Program-made: the position numbers and the translations under genes
Shown here: in pieces, positions 1-5,670 of the stretch
How positions within the stretch are numbered: the stretch's first letter is position 1
Layout: each line of letters opens with the position of its first letter
Source of the DNA: Micrococcales bacterium
GTDB taxonomy: Bacteria > Actinomycetota > Actinomycetes > Actinomycetales > Dermatophilaceae
Direction of reading: 5' to 3'
DNA length: 6,245 nt
Assembly: GCA_003157445.1 (NCBI GenBank)
Contig: PMJN01000306.1
Span: 1-6,245, forward strand
The notes under the pieces: model-generated
Told to the model about the DNA's origin: nothing
Database searches by the model: none
The model's input: only the letters and a program-made list of their open reading frames with translations

Positions 1-1
1 A

Positions 2-955
2 CGCTCCACCGTCCGACTGCCTAAGGCCGCTAAGGCAGTGGTCATCCCCGATGGTGCGCAGTTGCCCGTCAAGGGAATCACGCCGTACATCATGGCCAAC
101 GCGGATTTCTATCGCATCGACACAGCCCTGGTCGTGCCCCAGCTAAACGCGGCCGGCTGGTCGCTGAAGGTCCATGGGTTGGTCGACCAAGAGGTCACCA
201 TCGACTGGGCGAGTCTGCTCACCAAACCGATGCAGGACTCGCTCGTCACTTTGATGTGTGTTTCCAATGAGGTGGGCGGTGACCTGACAGGCAACGCGGT
301 CTGGACCGGCTGGCCGGTGCGTGAGCTGCTCAAGATGGCCGGGCCCAAACCAGGTGCCGACATGGTGTTGTCGACCAGTAGTGATGGGTGGTCCGCTGGT
401 ACGCCGCTGGCTGTGCTGACAGATGATCGCAATGCCCTGCTGGCGATCGCCATGAACGGCCAGCCGCTGCCCTTCGAGCACGGGTTCCCGGTGCGACTGG
501 TGGTCCCCGGGCTGTATGGTTATGTGTCCGCGACTAAGTGGGTGACTGACCTGAAGGTCACCACCTTCGCCCAGGACCAGGGCTATTGGATCCCACGCGG
601 CTGGTCCGAGCGCGGCCCCGTCAAGACCGAGTCCCGCATCGACGTTCCTCGTGCTGGTGATCGGGTGAGTGCTGGCAAGGTCGCTGTCGCGGGGATCGCC
701 TGGGCTCAGCATCGTGGGATCAAGGCCGTCGAGGTGCGTGTGGATGACGGGCCCTGGCAGCTGGCTCGTCTGGCGGACGAGCCCTCGATCGACTCGTGGC
801 GCCAGTGGGTGCTGGCCTGGCCGGCAGCCAAGGGCAGCCACACGATCACAGTGCGGGCCACCGATAGCGAAGGTGTGACCCAGACCCAGACGCAGGCGCC
901 GCCGCCGCCGGACGGCGCCACAGGTTGGCACACCATCGCGGTCAACGTCGACTGA
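2..955 (+). CDS. Sulfite-oxidase-like molybdopterin-dependent oxidoreductase, C-terminal part (5' end outside window)
   Basis: The frame is open to the left edge, so the GTG at 38 is an internal Val and 317 residues of a longer protein are visible. The N-terminal half follows the oxidoreductase molybdopterin-binding fold: NADFYRIDTALVVP, then LMCVSNEVGG with the Cys expected to ligate molybdenum (visible residue 86), then GFPVRLVVPGLYGY. The second half, from about visible residue 215 (AGDRVSAGKVAVAG...VEVRVDDGPW), matches the Ig-like Mo-co dimerisation domain of sulfite oxidases and ends in DGATGWHTIAV. Known relatives in Actinomycetota are about 500 residues long and begin with several membrane helices, which would lie upstream here. 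It should perform molybdenum-cofactor redox chemistry at the cell surface; the substrate is unknown, and sulfite is only one option. A proline run precedes the C-terminus. Family assignment is firm. Confidence 0.93.
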   Translation, partial: RSTVRLPKAAKAVVIPDGAQLPVKGITPYIMANADFYRIDTALVVPQLNAAGWSLKVHGLVDQEVTIDWASLLTKPMQDSLVTLMCVSNEVGGDLTGNAVWTGWPVRELLKMAGPKPGADMVLSTSSDGWSAGTPLAVLTDDRNALLAIAMNGQPLPFEHGFPVRLVVPGLYGYVSATKWVTDLKVTTFAQDQGYWIPRGWSERGPVKTESRIDVPRAGDRVSAGKVAVAGIAWAQHRGIKAVEVRVDDGPWQLARLADEPSIDSWRQWVLAWPAAKGSHTITVRATDSEGVTQTQTQAPPPPDGATGWHTIAVNVD

Positions 956-1086
956 CCGGAGTACGACCTTTTCGAGTCGGCCCAGCTGCGTTCTGCCTGC
1001 CCGAACCAAGTCCTGTCCAGCCTGCTTCCCTAATGGATCGCCTCGCGACGCGCACTGGTTCAGCAGTCAAGGCCACCAGACTTAGT

Positions 1087-2259
1087 CTAACGAGCAAGGA
1101 CCGCAACGAAGTCTCGCGCTGAAGGCTGGAGGTAGCGGTAGGGGTTGGGTTGCTCGTCTTTGGTGAGCATTTGCGGCACCGCTACCCCTGGGCTTGGGTG
1201 GGCGTAGGTGATGAAGTTGGTCCATGCCGGGTTGATGTCCAGTTCCATGGCACGTACCGCCCCGGCGGCAAGGATGACATTGGCCAGGGTCCTTGCCGAC
1301 ATCGAGGAGCCAGCTACGAACACGATCGCGCCGTCCCGGCGGATTCCCACCGCTGAGCGCCAGGCGTAGGTGACGCCGCCCAAAGTGGCCCCCCATGATG
1401 CGTTGTTCACTTCGGGAGTGATGGCGCTGTTGTCAACCAACAGGTTGAGATTCTGGCGGACGGCAGCAATGTCAGGGCCAGGGGCGCCAGCGTTCCAGCT
1501 GACGACATTCATATGGCCATCCTTGTAGAGCACCATGGAGGCTGCCCCCTGGCGCAGCGGCACGGCGGTGTTGTTGTCCTGCCAGTAGCCGCCTTCGGCG
1601 GCCGGCATGAGGAAGCCTGAGTTGAACGTGGCCAGCAGGGCGTCCCGTTCCGAATTCGGCACTTGAGGGGGCTCGGACCAGCCCGAACCGCCTGGCACTG
1701 TGTAACCGGGATGCAGAACCATCTTGACCAGCTTTTGGTTGAGCCAGGCCACTCCGACCTGAGTGTTGGTGAACTGCGCGTCCGGACGCAGAAGAGCTGC
1801 CCGGATCGCCGGCTGGCCGTGCAGGCTGACCAGTATCTGCCACGAGCCCTCGCCGGGCAGGGCTGGTTGGGCTAGGGGTGTGATCGGGCTGGGAGGAGCC
1901 ATATAGCCGAACGGCATAAGTATGGCGGGACGTCTCGATCTTGCTCGGGACGACGAGGTGCCTGGGATCTGGCCGGCGCTGTTTGCGCCAGCTTTGGCAG
2001 GGTTTGCCTGGGACTGGGTATCGCTGAGCGCCCAACCCAGCCCGTGGGACCGGCCCCACTGGGCTAGACGCGCACCTGTCGTATCGTTTCCTGGCGCAGT
2101 TAGGGCATCACCGATCGACCAGATGAGCCAAATCATCACCACCACCAGTAGCACACCGGCGCGGCGCAGCCAGAACCGACGTGAACTCGTCCCGCGTCCC
2201 GCGCGCTGCTGAGTTAGCCGATCAACGGTGAGCGTAGTGCGCGGTCGAATACGGTCCAC
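1087..2259 (-). CDS. Membrane-anchored phosphodiester glycosidase (NAGPA-domain) family protein
   Basis: This 390-residue protein starts with GTG at 2259, supported by AGGAG seven bases upstream (2267-2271). A basic N-terminus (residues 1-34, rich in Arg) precedes one membrane helix at about 34-50 (VLLVVVMIWLIW), giving an N-in, C-out anchor. A low-complexity Ala/Ser/Pro linker runs to about residue 135. The C-terminal 250 residues resemble the phosphodiester-glycosidase domain (related to N-acetylglucosamine-1-phosphodiester alpha-N-acetylglucosaminidase): FNSGFL at 212-217, WRSAVGI at 300-306 and AMELDINPAWTNF at 337-349 occupy the places of the family's FN-GF, R-A-G and Gly-rich acidic motifs. 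By inference it acts outside the membrane on a sugar phosphodiester of the cell envelope. The usual DGGGS-like motif is replaced by ELDINPAW, so activity is uncertain. It converges on the molybdenum enzyme, 131 bp apart. Confidence 0.82.
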   Translation of the reverse strand: MDRIRPRTTLTVDRLTQQRAGRGTSSRRFWLRRAGVLLVVVMIWLIWSIGDALTAPGNDTTGARLAQWGRSHGLGWALSDTQSQANPAKAGANSAGQIPGTSSSRARSRRPAILMPFGYMAPPSPITPLAQPALPGEGSWQILVSLHGQPAIRAALLRPDAQFTNTQVGVAWLNQKLVKMVLHPGYTVPGGSGWSEPPQVPNSERDALLATFNSGFLMPAAEGGYWQDNNTAVPLRQGAASMVLYKDGHMNVVSWNAGAPGPDIAAVRQNLNLLVDNSAITPEVNNASWGATLGGVTYAWRSAVGIRRDGAIVFVAGSSMSARTLANVILAAGAVRAMELDINPAWTNFITYAHPSPGVAVPQMLTKDEQPNPYRYLQPSARDFVAVLAR

Positions 2260-2266
2260 AGTGGTG

Positions 2267-2271
2267 CTCCT
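2267..2271 (-). promoter_or_regulatory. Ribosome binding site AGGAG fixing the GTG start at 2259
   Basis: On the minus strand AGGAG lies seven bases before the GTG at 2257-2259. It supports a GTG start and the full basic N-terminus before the membrane helix of the phosphodiester-glycosidase protein. No convincing -35/-10 pair was found further upstream. Confidence 0.7.
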
Positions 2272-2450
2272 GACTGAATAAGGAAGGTTCCGCAGGATGA
2301 GTCGCCGGGTCAGGTGATCCCCCTACGCCAATGTGGACATAGCCAGAAGCTGAAATCAAGATCTAAACGCTTTCGGGCACGCTAAACCGTGGGCTCGCTG
2401 TGAGACAGCCAGCGCACCGTCCAATGGAGTTGCTCCACTGCCGGACACGA

Positions 2451-2627
2451 TCATCCCGCCCTAGACAATTCCTGGTTCCACTTCGCACGCGGGGAAGTGG
2501 GAATGGCTATTGGTAGTTCGGAGGCTTGCAGCAGTTGGATTCCTTTGCGCACCCCCAGGTGGTCGACCATGAGGTCGTGCGTGGACGCGACACGGCGCAG
2601 GTCATTTCTGTCCGAGAGCTGGATCGG
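2451..2627 (-). pseudogene. Possible C-terminal gene remnant, unrecognised
   Basis: This is a stop-to-stop frame of 58 residues with no proper start. It reads like coding sequence: mostly G or C in third codon positions and a balanced composition, for example SDRNDLRRVASTHDLMVDHL followed by GVRKGIQLLQASELP. A TGA at 2628-2630 interrupts the frame directly upstream; beyond it the same frame stays open for over 30 codons but is less convincing. I do not recognise the family. It could be the tail of a decayed gene or a chance open frame in GC-rich DNA. Confidence 0.25.
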
Positions 2628-2683
2628 TCAGCAAGTGGGATCCCCCGAGTCAGACCTCCGCACGCTGATTCGAGCACGATGCC

Positions 2684-2702
2684 AGTGCCAACTGGTGGCA
2701 CT
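2684..2702. repeat. Perfect 7-bp inverted repeat with overlapping alternative pairing
   Basis: AGTGCCA (2684-2690) and TGGCACT (2696-2702) pair around ACTGG. The left arm and the loop also belong to a second inverted repeat, CCAGT (2682-2686) with ACTGG (2691-2695), so two hairpins exclude each other. No T-run follows on either strand, so it is not a standard terminator. Arms of this length arise by chance in a window of this size. Confidence 0.35.
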
Positions 2703-3027
2703 AGAAGCGGTCCCTGTGATGAATCGGCAGTCCTGAGATCGTACGTTGTCGCGTGCTTGAGTCGCTTCGAACGGGTCACGTTGTCAACGGCAACCGGAGA
2801 CTGTTTTCACGTGCAGTCGACAACCTCAGGTGGGGCTTGGGGCGTACCGCGCTGCGCTTCCTGTCGTAGTTGGTTAGGAAGGTCTGGAACGCGCACGACA
2901 GTGGCAACGACGATCAGGAGTGCATCTTCCCGCTTACGCTCCGAGGCACATCCAGCCGGGCCGGAACGACCTCATCGCGCGATCGCCGGCCGCAGAGGCG
3001 GCCAGGGGTTGAGCCACGGTTCGCTCC

Positions 3028-3999
3028 TCACATGGTGATGACGATCTTTCCGCGTGCATGGCCCTGTCCAAAATAGCCCAAGGCCTGGCGGGTCTGGCTC
3101 AGTGGGTATGTCCTGCCGATGAACGGCGTGACCTTCCCGGATTCCAGGAGCTCCCTGAGGGCAAGCCAGTCGTTCTGGTTCGGAGCCAACTTAATCGTGC
3201 GGATGCTCTGAGCAACCACCAGCGACATCAGAGGCGCCTCGATCAAGAGGACAGGCGCGTTGGCCAGCAAGCGCTTGTCAAAGCGGCCTCCATTGGGGAC
3301 AAGGGTCCCCTTGGGGGTCAGCGCTCTCCTGAGGTGTGACAAAGAGTGCTTGCACACGTTGTCGAGGATGAGGTCGTAGCGCTCATTGCCCTGGGTGAAG
3401 TCTTCCTGCGTGTAGTCGATGACGTGGTCGGCACCGATCGATGCGACCAGGTCCACCTTCGTCGTGGCGCACACGCCGGTCACTTCCGCGCCGAACGACT
3501 TGGCGATCTGGATGGCGACCGTGCCGATGCCTCCTCCCGCGCCGTTGACAAGGACCTTCTGCCCGGGCTGGACCTTGCCATAACTTCGCAGAGCCTGCAG
3601 GGCGACGAGTCCGGCCATGGGAACGGCAGCAGCCTGCTCGAAGGTGATGTTGGCTGGCTTTGTCACCAGGTTCTTCTCCGCGGCAACCGCGTACTCGGCG
3701 AAGGTGCCCTTACCTGAGCCGAAGACCTCATCCCCGACTTGAAGACGCGTCACGTTCTTGCCGACCGCCTCAACGCTCCCCGCGACATCTGAGCCTCGCA
3801 CAACGTTTCGCGGCTTGCGCAGCCCAAACGCAAGGCGCGCGATGTACGGCACGCCTGTGACGGCAGCCCAGTCGGGAGGGTTCACGGCGGCCGCGCGAAC
3901 CCCCACGAGCACCTCGTTGTCCGCGATTACTGGCTTGTTGATGTCCCTGAGTTCCAATAAGTGCGGTGAGCCGTAGGTGTTCTGGACGATCGCCTTCAT
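3028..3999 (-). CDS. NAD(P)-dependent quinone-reductase-type MDR oxidoreductase, zinc-independent
   Basis: This 323-residue protein has the usual length of the quinone oxidoreductase / zeta-crystallin branch of the medium-chain dehydrogenase/reductase superfamily. The N-terminal GroES-like catalytic domain (about 1-120) shows MKAIVQNTYG, VRAAAVNPPDW and GSDVAGSVEAVGKNV; no Cys/His catalytic-zinc set is visible. The Rossmann domain carries VNGAGGGIGTVAIQIA (151-166) for NAD(P)H binding, followed by GADHVIDY (189-196). The C-terminus, GKIVITM, is typical. The protein is cytoplasmic and should reduce quinones or enones with NAD(P)H; the substrate cannot be told. The frame opens further upstream (to 4086), but the ATG at 3999 begins the conserved MKAIV and has AGGAGAAAGGA just before it, so 3999 is chosen. 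It stands alone, with wide gaps on both sides. Confidence 0.93.
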   Translation of the reverse strand: MKAIVQNTYGSPHLLELRDINKPVIADNEVLVGVRAAAVNPPDWAAVTGVPYIARLAFGLRKPRNVVRGSDVAGSVEAVGKNVTRLQVGDEVFGSGKGTFAEYAVAAEKNLVTKPANITFEQAAAVPMAGLVALQALRSYGKVQPGQKVLVNGAGGGIGTVAIQIAKSFGAEVTGVCATTKVDLVASIGADHVIDYTQEDFTQGNERYDLILDNVCKHSLSHLRRALTPKGTLVPNGGRFDKRLLANAPVLLIEAPLMSLVVAQSIRTIKLAPNQNDWLALRELLESGKVTPFIGRTYPLSQTRQALGYFGQGHARGKIVITM

Positions 4000-4003
4000 G
4001 GTG

Positions 4004-4014
4004 TCCTTTCTCCT
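4004..4014 (-). promoter_or_regulatory. Strong ribosome binding site of the MDR gene
   Basis: On the minus strand AGGAGAAAGGA ends four bases before the ATG at 3999; its AGGAG core is ten bases away. It decides for this start over the 29-residue upstream extension, which is Arg-rich and unlike the family. Confidence 0.75.
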
Positions 4015-4057
4015 GGTTGGGCAGGGCTTCGAGTAGGTGCCACCCCGTCGAGCCGGA

Positions 4058-4077
4058 CGTCGCAGAACCGTGCGACG
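4058..4077. promoter_or_regulatory. Inverted repeat upstream of the MDR gene, possible operator
   Basis: CGTCGCA (4058-4064) and TGCGACG (4071-4077) are perfect 7-bp arms around a 6-bp centre, about 58 bp upstream of the MDR start. The position would suit a regulator site or a 5' leader hairpin. The rest of the 4000-4196 gap shows no gene. Seven-base arms can occur by chance, so this rests on position only. Confidence 0.3.
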
Positions 4078-4196
4078 CGCAAGCATTCCAACTGTGGTGC
4101 CCTCGGTGTTTCTTCAGTTCGCGGCGTGCACAATCCAGACGCGGAGCCGATGCCATGGGCGTTGCCAGTCACCGATGACGCAGGGCGCTCTGTCGC

Positions 4197-4679
4197 CTAC
4201 GCGTCGTGATCACGAACCTGACCTCGCCCAGACTTGGTTGAGCCACGCTGCTTCTTGGCTTCGAGCCGGCGTCGTTGTGAACCTCGAGTTGGCCGGGTGG
4301 CACGACGGGGCGCAGGAGGGGGCAGCAGCGCCGCCCTGAGCGCCTCGGCCAGTCGGTTGCGTGCTGCGACGCGGTTCTGGCGCTGAGAGCGGTGCTCGGA
4401 GGCAACGATGATGAGCTCGCCGGACACCAGACGGTCCTGCAAGGCCGACTGCACCCGCACGCGTTGACCTTCCGAGAGCCTAGCCAGTGCTGGCGAGTCG
4501 AGAACCCGCCAGCGCAGCTCAACGCGGCTGTCGGTGGTGTTGACGCCCTGACCACCGGGTCCGGACGAGCGCGAGAACCGCTCGATCAGCTCTGCGGCAG
4601 GGACAACGAACCCGGAGCGGAACCCCGGGCCGGGGGCAAGGACGAGATCGCCGCCGGGCTCATACCTGCTCGTTGCCAT
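4197..4679 (-). CDS. arfB: Peptidyl-tRNA hydrolase ArfB (ribosome rescue, class I release-factor-like)
   Basis: This 160-residue protein carries the release-factor catalytic signature FSRSSGPGGQGVNTTDSRVE (residues 35-54), with GGQ at 42-44. A basic, Ala/Arg-rich tail follows (about 125-152: PRRATRPTRGSQRRRLEAKK and onward), the part that in ArfB/YaeJ enters the empty mRNA channel of a stalled ribosome. There is no stop-codon recognition domain, and the length fits ArfB (about 140-160), not RF1/RF2 (about 350). It should release peptides from ribosomes stalled without a stop codon. The extended N-terminus (GPGFRSGFVVPAAELIERFS) is usual in Actinomycetota. The ATG at 4679 is only 12 nt after the CCA end of the tRNA, and there is no clear Shine-Dalgarno sequence, only TAAAG. 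It is probably co-transcribed with the tRNA and bcp. Confidence 0.92.
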   Translation of the reverse strand: MATSRYEPGGDLVLAPGPGFRSGFVVPAAELIERFSRSSGPGGQGVNTTDSRVELRWRVLDSPALARLSEGQRVRVQSALQDRLVSGELIIVASEHRSQRQNRVAARNRLAEALRAALLPPPAPRRATRPTRGSQRRRLEAKKQRGSTKSGRGQVRDHDA

Positions 4680-4691
4680 TCGTTAACTTTA

Positions 4692-4769
4692 TGGTGCGGC
4701 CGATGAGATTCGAACTCACACTGTCAGGTACCTAAAACCTGTGCCTCCTGCCAATTGGGCTACGGCCGC
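4692..4769 (-). tRNA. tRNA with anticodon UAG (leucine by anticodon) but a short, class I variable loop
   Basis: The cloverleaf is complete and CCA is encoded. The acceptor stem GCGGCCG/CGGCCGC has seven perfect pairs. The D-arm has three pairs, GCC/GGC, with a 12-nt loop containing GG. The anticodon stem CAGGT/ACCTG has five perfect pairs around TTTAGGT, giving anticodon TAG (4734-4732). The variable region is only ACAGT. The T-arm is GTGAG/CTCAT with loop TTCGAAT, and the discriminator is A73. UAG reads CUA (Leu), and A73 plus the long AATTGG D-loop fit leucine. Bacterial tRNA-Leu normally has a long extra arm of about 10 or more nt, which is absent. The amino acid is therefore inferred from the anticodon alone. 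The gene lies 33 nt after bcp and 12 nt before arfB on the same strand. Confidence 0.9.
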
Positions 4770-4802
4770 GCAACCGCAATCATAGGGTCGTTTCTCCTCA
4801 CC

Positions 4803-5270
4803 TCAGTCCAGCCCCAACGCTTTGCTCAGTGAGGCGACGTGACCAGTGGCCTTGACGTTGTACTTCGGCAGGGCGACCGTCCCGTCGGGGCCGACGACGA
4901 TGGTCGAACGGATCACGCCGATGACCTTCTTGCCATAGAGCGTCTTCTCGCCGTATGCCCCGTAGGAGTCCATGACAGCCCGGTCAGTGTCTGAGAGCAG
5001 CGGATAGGTCAAGGACTCCTTCTGCACGAACTTGGCCAGTTTCTCGGGCTTGTCCGGGCTGATGCCCACCACCTCATACCCAGCCTGCTGCAACCGGATC
5101 AGCGAGTCGCGGAAGTCACAAGCCTCCTTGGTGCATCCCGGAGTCATTGCGGCAGGGTAGAAGAAGATGATCAGGTTGCGGCCGGTGAAATCGCCCAGCG
5201 ACACCGACCTGCCGGTGTGGTCGCTCAGGGTGAATGCCGGAGCGGTCTGTCCGGTTTCGAGGCGGGGCAT
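4803..5270 (-). CDS. bcp: Thioredoxin-dependent thiol peroxidase, Bcp/PrxQ peroxiredoxin
   Basis: This 155-residue protein has the standard Bcp length. It has one thioredoxin-fold AhpC/TSA domain. The active site YPAAMTPGCTKEACDFRD (38-55) holds the peroxidatic Cys46 and, five residues on, Cys51 as resolving Cys; Thr43 and Arg121 (in RSTIVVGPDG) are the usual partners. It reduces hydrogen peroxide and organic hydroperoxides in the cytoplasm and is recycled by thioredoxin. No signal peptide is seen. The ATG at 5270 is supported by GGAAGG six bases upstream (5277-5282). It is divergent from the DUF3618 gene with 103 bp between, and is probably first in a unit with the tRNA and arfB. Confidence 0.95.
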   Translation of the reverse strand: MPRLETGQTAPAFTLSDHTGRSVSLGDFTGRNLIIFFYPAAMTPGCTKEACDFRDSLIRLQQAGYEVVGISPDKPEKLAKFVQKESLTYPLLSDTDRAVMDSYGAYGEKTLYGKKVIGVIRSTIVVGPDGTVALPKYNVKATGHVASLSKALGLD

Positions 5271-5373
5271 GAACGGCCTTCCGGTGGGTGCGATGGGCTT
5301 GCTTGCCCAGATGTGTGATGCCAGTCTGCGTTATGGTCCCTGTAGAGACCTCAGAGTGCAAGGAGTCACCGCC
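5271..5373. promoter_or_regulatory. Divergent intergenic region between bcp and the DUF3618 gene
   Basis: These 103 bp must hold the start signals of both gene sets. The ribosome binding sites are clear: GGAAGG for bcp (5277-5282, minus) and AGGAG for DUF3618 (5361-5365, plus). TATGGT at 5332-5337 could be a plus-strand -10 element, but no good -35 lies 17 bp upstream. A small inverted repeat, GGGC-ttgctt-GCCC (5295-5308), sits between the two and might bind a regulator. Promoter calls here are weak. Confidence 0.4.
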
Positions 5374-5670
5374 ATGGCGGAGCAGAAGAGCCCCTCAGTC
5401 GCACAGACCAGCCCATCACCGGACGCGATCGAGGCCGAGATCGCAGTCGCGCGCGCCCATCTGGCCAGCACCATCGATGAGCTGACATTACGGACCCGGC
5501 CTCGCGAGATCCTTCGGAGGCAGAAAGAGTCAGTCAAGGCCAAGTTCGTCGATGCCACTCACACCCCCGACGGTGATCTGCGGGTGGAACGCCTGGGTGC
5601 GCTAGCGGCGGCCGGTTCGGCTGTGCTGCTGGTGTTGGCCATTCTTCACCGTCGCCATCACAGTGGCTGA
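5374..5670 (+). CDS. DUF3618 family single-pass membrane protein
   Basis: This 98-residue protein begins with ATG at 5374, with AGGAG eight bases upstream (5361-5365). The same frame is open further upstream, but that part overlaps bcp and has no ribosome binding site. Residues 19-43 (IEAEIAVARAHLASTIDELT then LRTRP) are the DUF3618 signature, an amphipathic helix with the I-A-R-LA-T-DEL pattern. A basic stretch, REILRRQKESVKAKF (44-58), follows. One membrane helix, at about 73-92 (LGALAAAGSAVLLVLAIL), ends in a short basic tail, LHRRHHSG. The helix should tether a cytoplasmic helical segment to the membrane. The function is unknown. Its stop overlaps the start of the GroES-like gene, so the two are probably translated together. 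Confidence 0.88.
   Translation: MAEQKSPSVAQTSPSPDAIEAEIAVARAHLASTIDELTLRTRPREILRRQKESVKAKFVDATHTPDGDLRVERLGALAAAGSAVLLVLAILHRRHHSG

Larger units (their letters stand above)
2260..3027. other. Gene-poor gap with coding-like remnants and small inverted repeats
   Basis: About 770 bp separate two minus-strand genes. No open frame here combines a start, a ribosome binding site and a recognisable domain. The longest plus-strand frame (2526-3038) starts at a TTG, has no good ribosome binding site, becomes Arg/Ser-rich and runs over the stop of the neighbouring gene. The gap should hold the promoter of the phosphodiester-glycosidase gene and the transcript end of the MDR gene, but no run of T after a hairpin was seen. 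Inverted repeats lie at 2425-2437 (5-bp arms), 2478-2500 (7-bp arms) and 2684-2702 (7-bp arms). A 6-bp direct repeat CTAAAC occurs at 2363-2368 and 2382-2387. Decayed coding DNA is the likeliest explanation. Confidence 0.5.

Noticed and set aside
143..1009. Long minus-strand open frame of 288 codons
   Set aside because: It lies antisense to the molybdenum oxidoreductase, is rich in Arg, His, Gly and Pro, shows no domain, and is the usual shadow in GC-rich DNA.
956..1086. Bidirectional terminator between the two convergent genes
   Set aside because: Only weak repeats were seen (such as AGACT-T-AGTCT at 1078-1088, which overlaps a stop codon), with no stable GC-rich stem and T-run.
1472..2059. 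Minus-strand open frame of 195 codons
   Set aside because: It is in another frame of the phosphodiester-glycosidase gene, with Arg/Pro/Ser-rich composition and no motif.
2425..2437. Hairpin TGGAG-TTG-CTCCA as a terminator
   Set aside because: The stem is five pairs with a 3-nt loop and no T-run follows on either strand.
2507..2779. Minus-strand open frame of 90 codons in the gap
   Set aside because: Ser/Thr/Arg-rich with no motif; a neighbouring frame (2451-2627) has the more coding-like third positions.
2526..3038. Plus-strand open frame of 170 codons in the gap
   Set aside because: It has a TTG start without a good ribosome binding site, turns Arg/Ser-rich toward its end, overlaps the stop of the MDR gene on the other strand, and shows no recognisable family. 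I treat it as non-coding.
4000..4086. N-terminal extension of the MDR gene by 29 residues
   Set aside because: The conserved MKAIV start at 3999 has a strong ribosome binding site; the extension is Arg-rich and not family-like.
4732..4734. Reading the tRNA as an amber (UAG stop) suppressor
   Set aside because: The anticodon itself is UAG, which pairs with CUA. An amber suppressor would need the anticodon CUA.
5167..5373. N-terminal extension of the DUF3618 gene by 69 residues
   Set aside because: It overlaps bcp, has no ribosome binding site and no family similarity; AGGAG at 5361-5365 marks the ATG at 5374.
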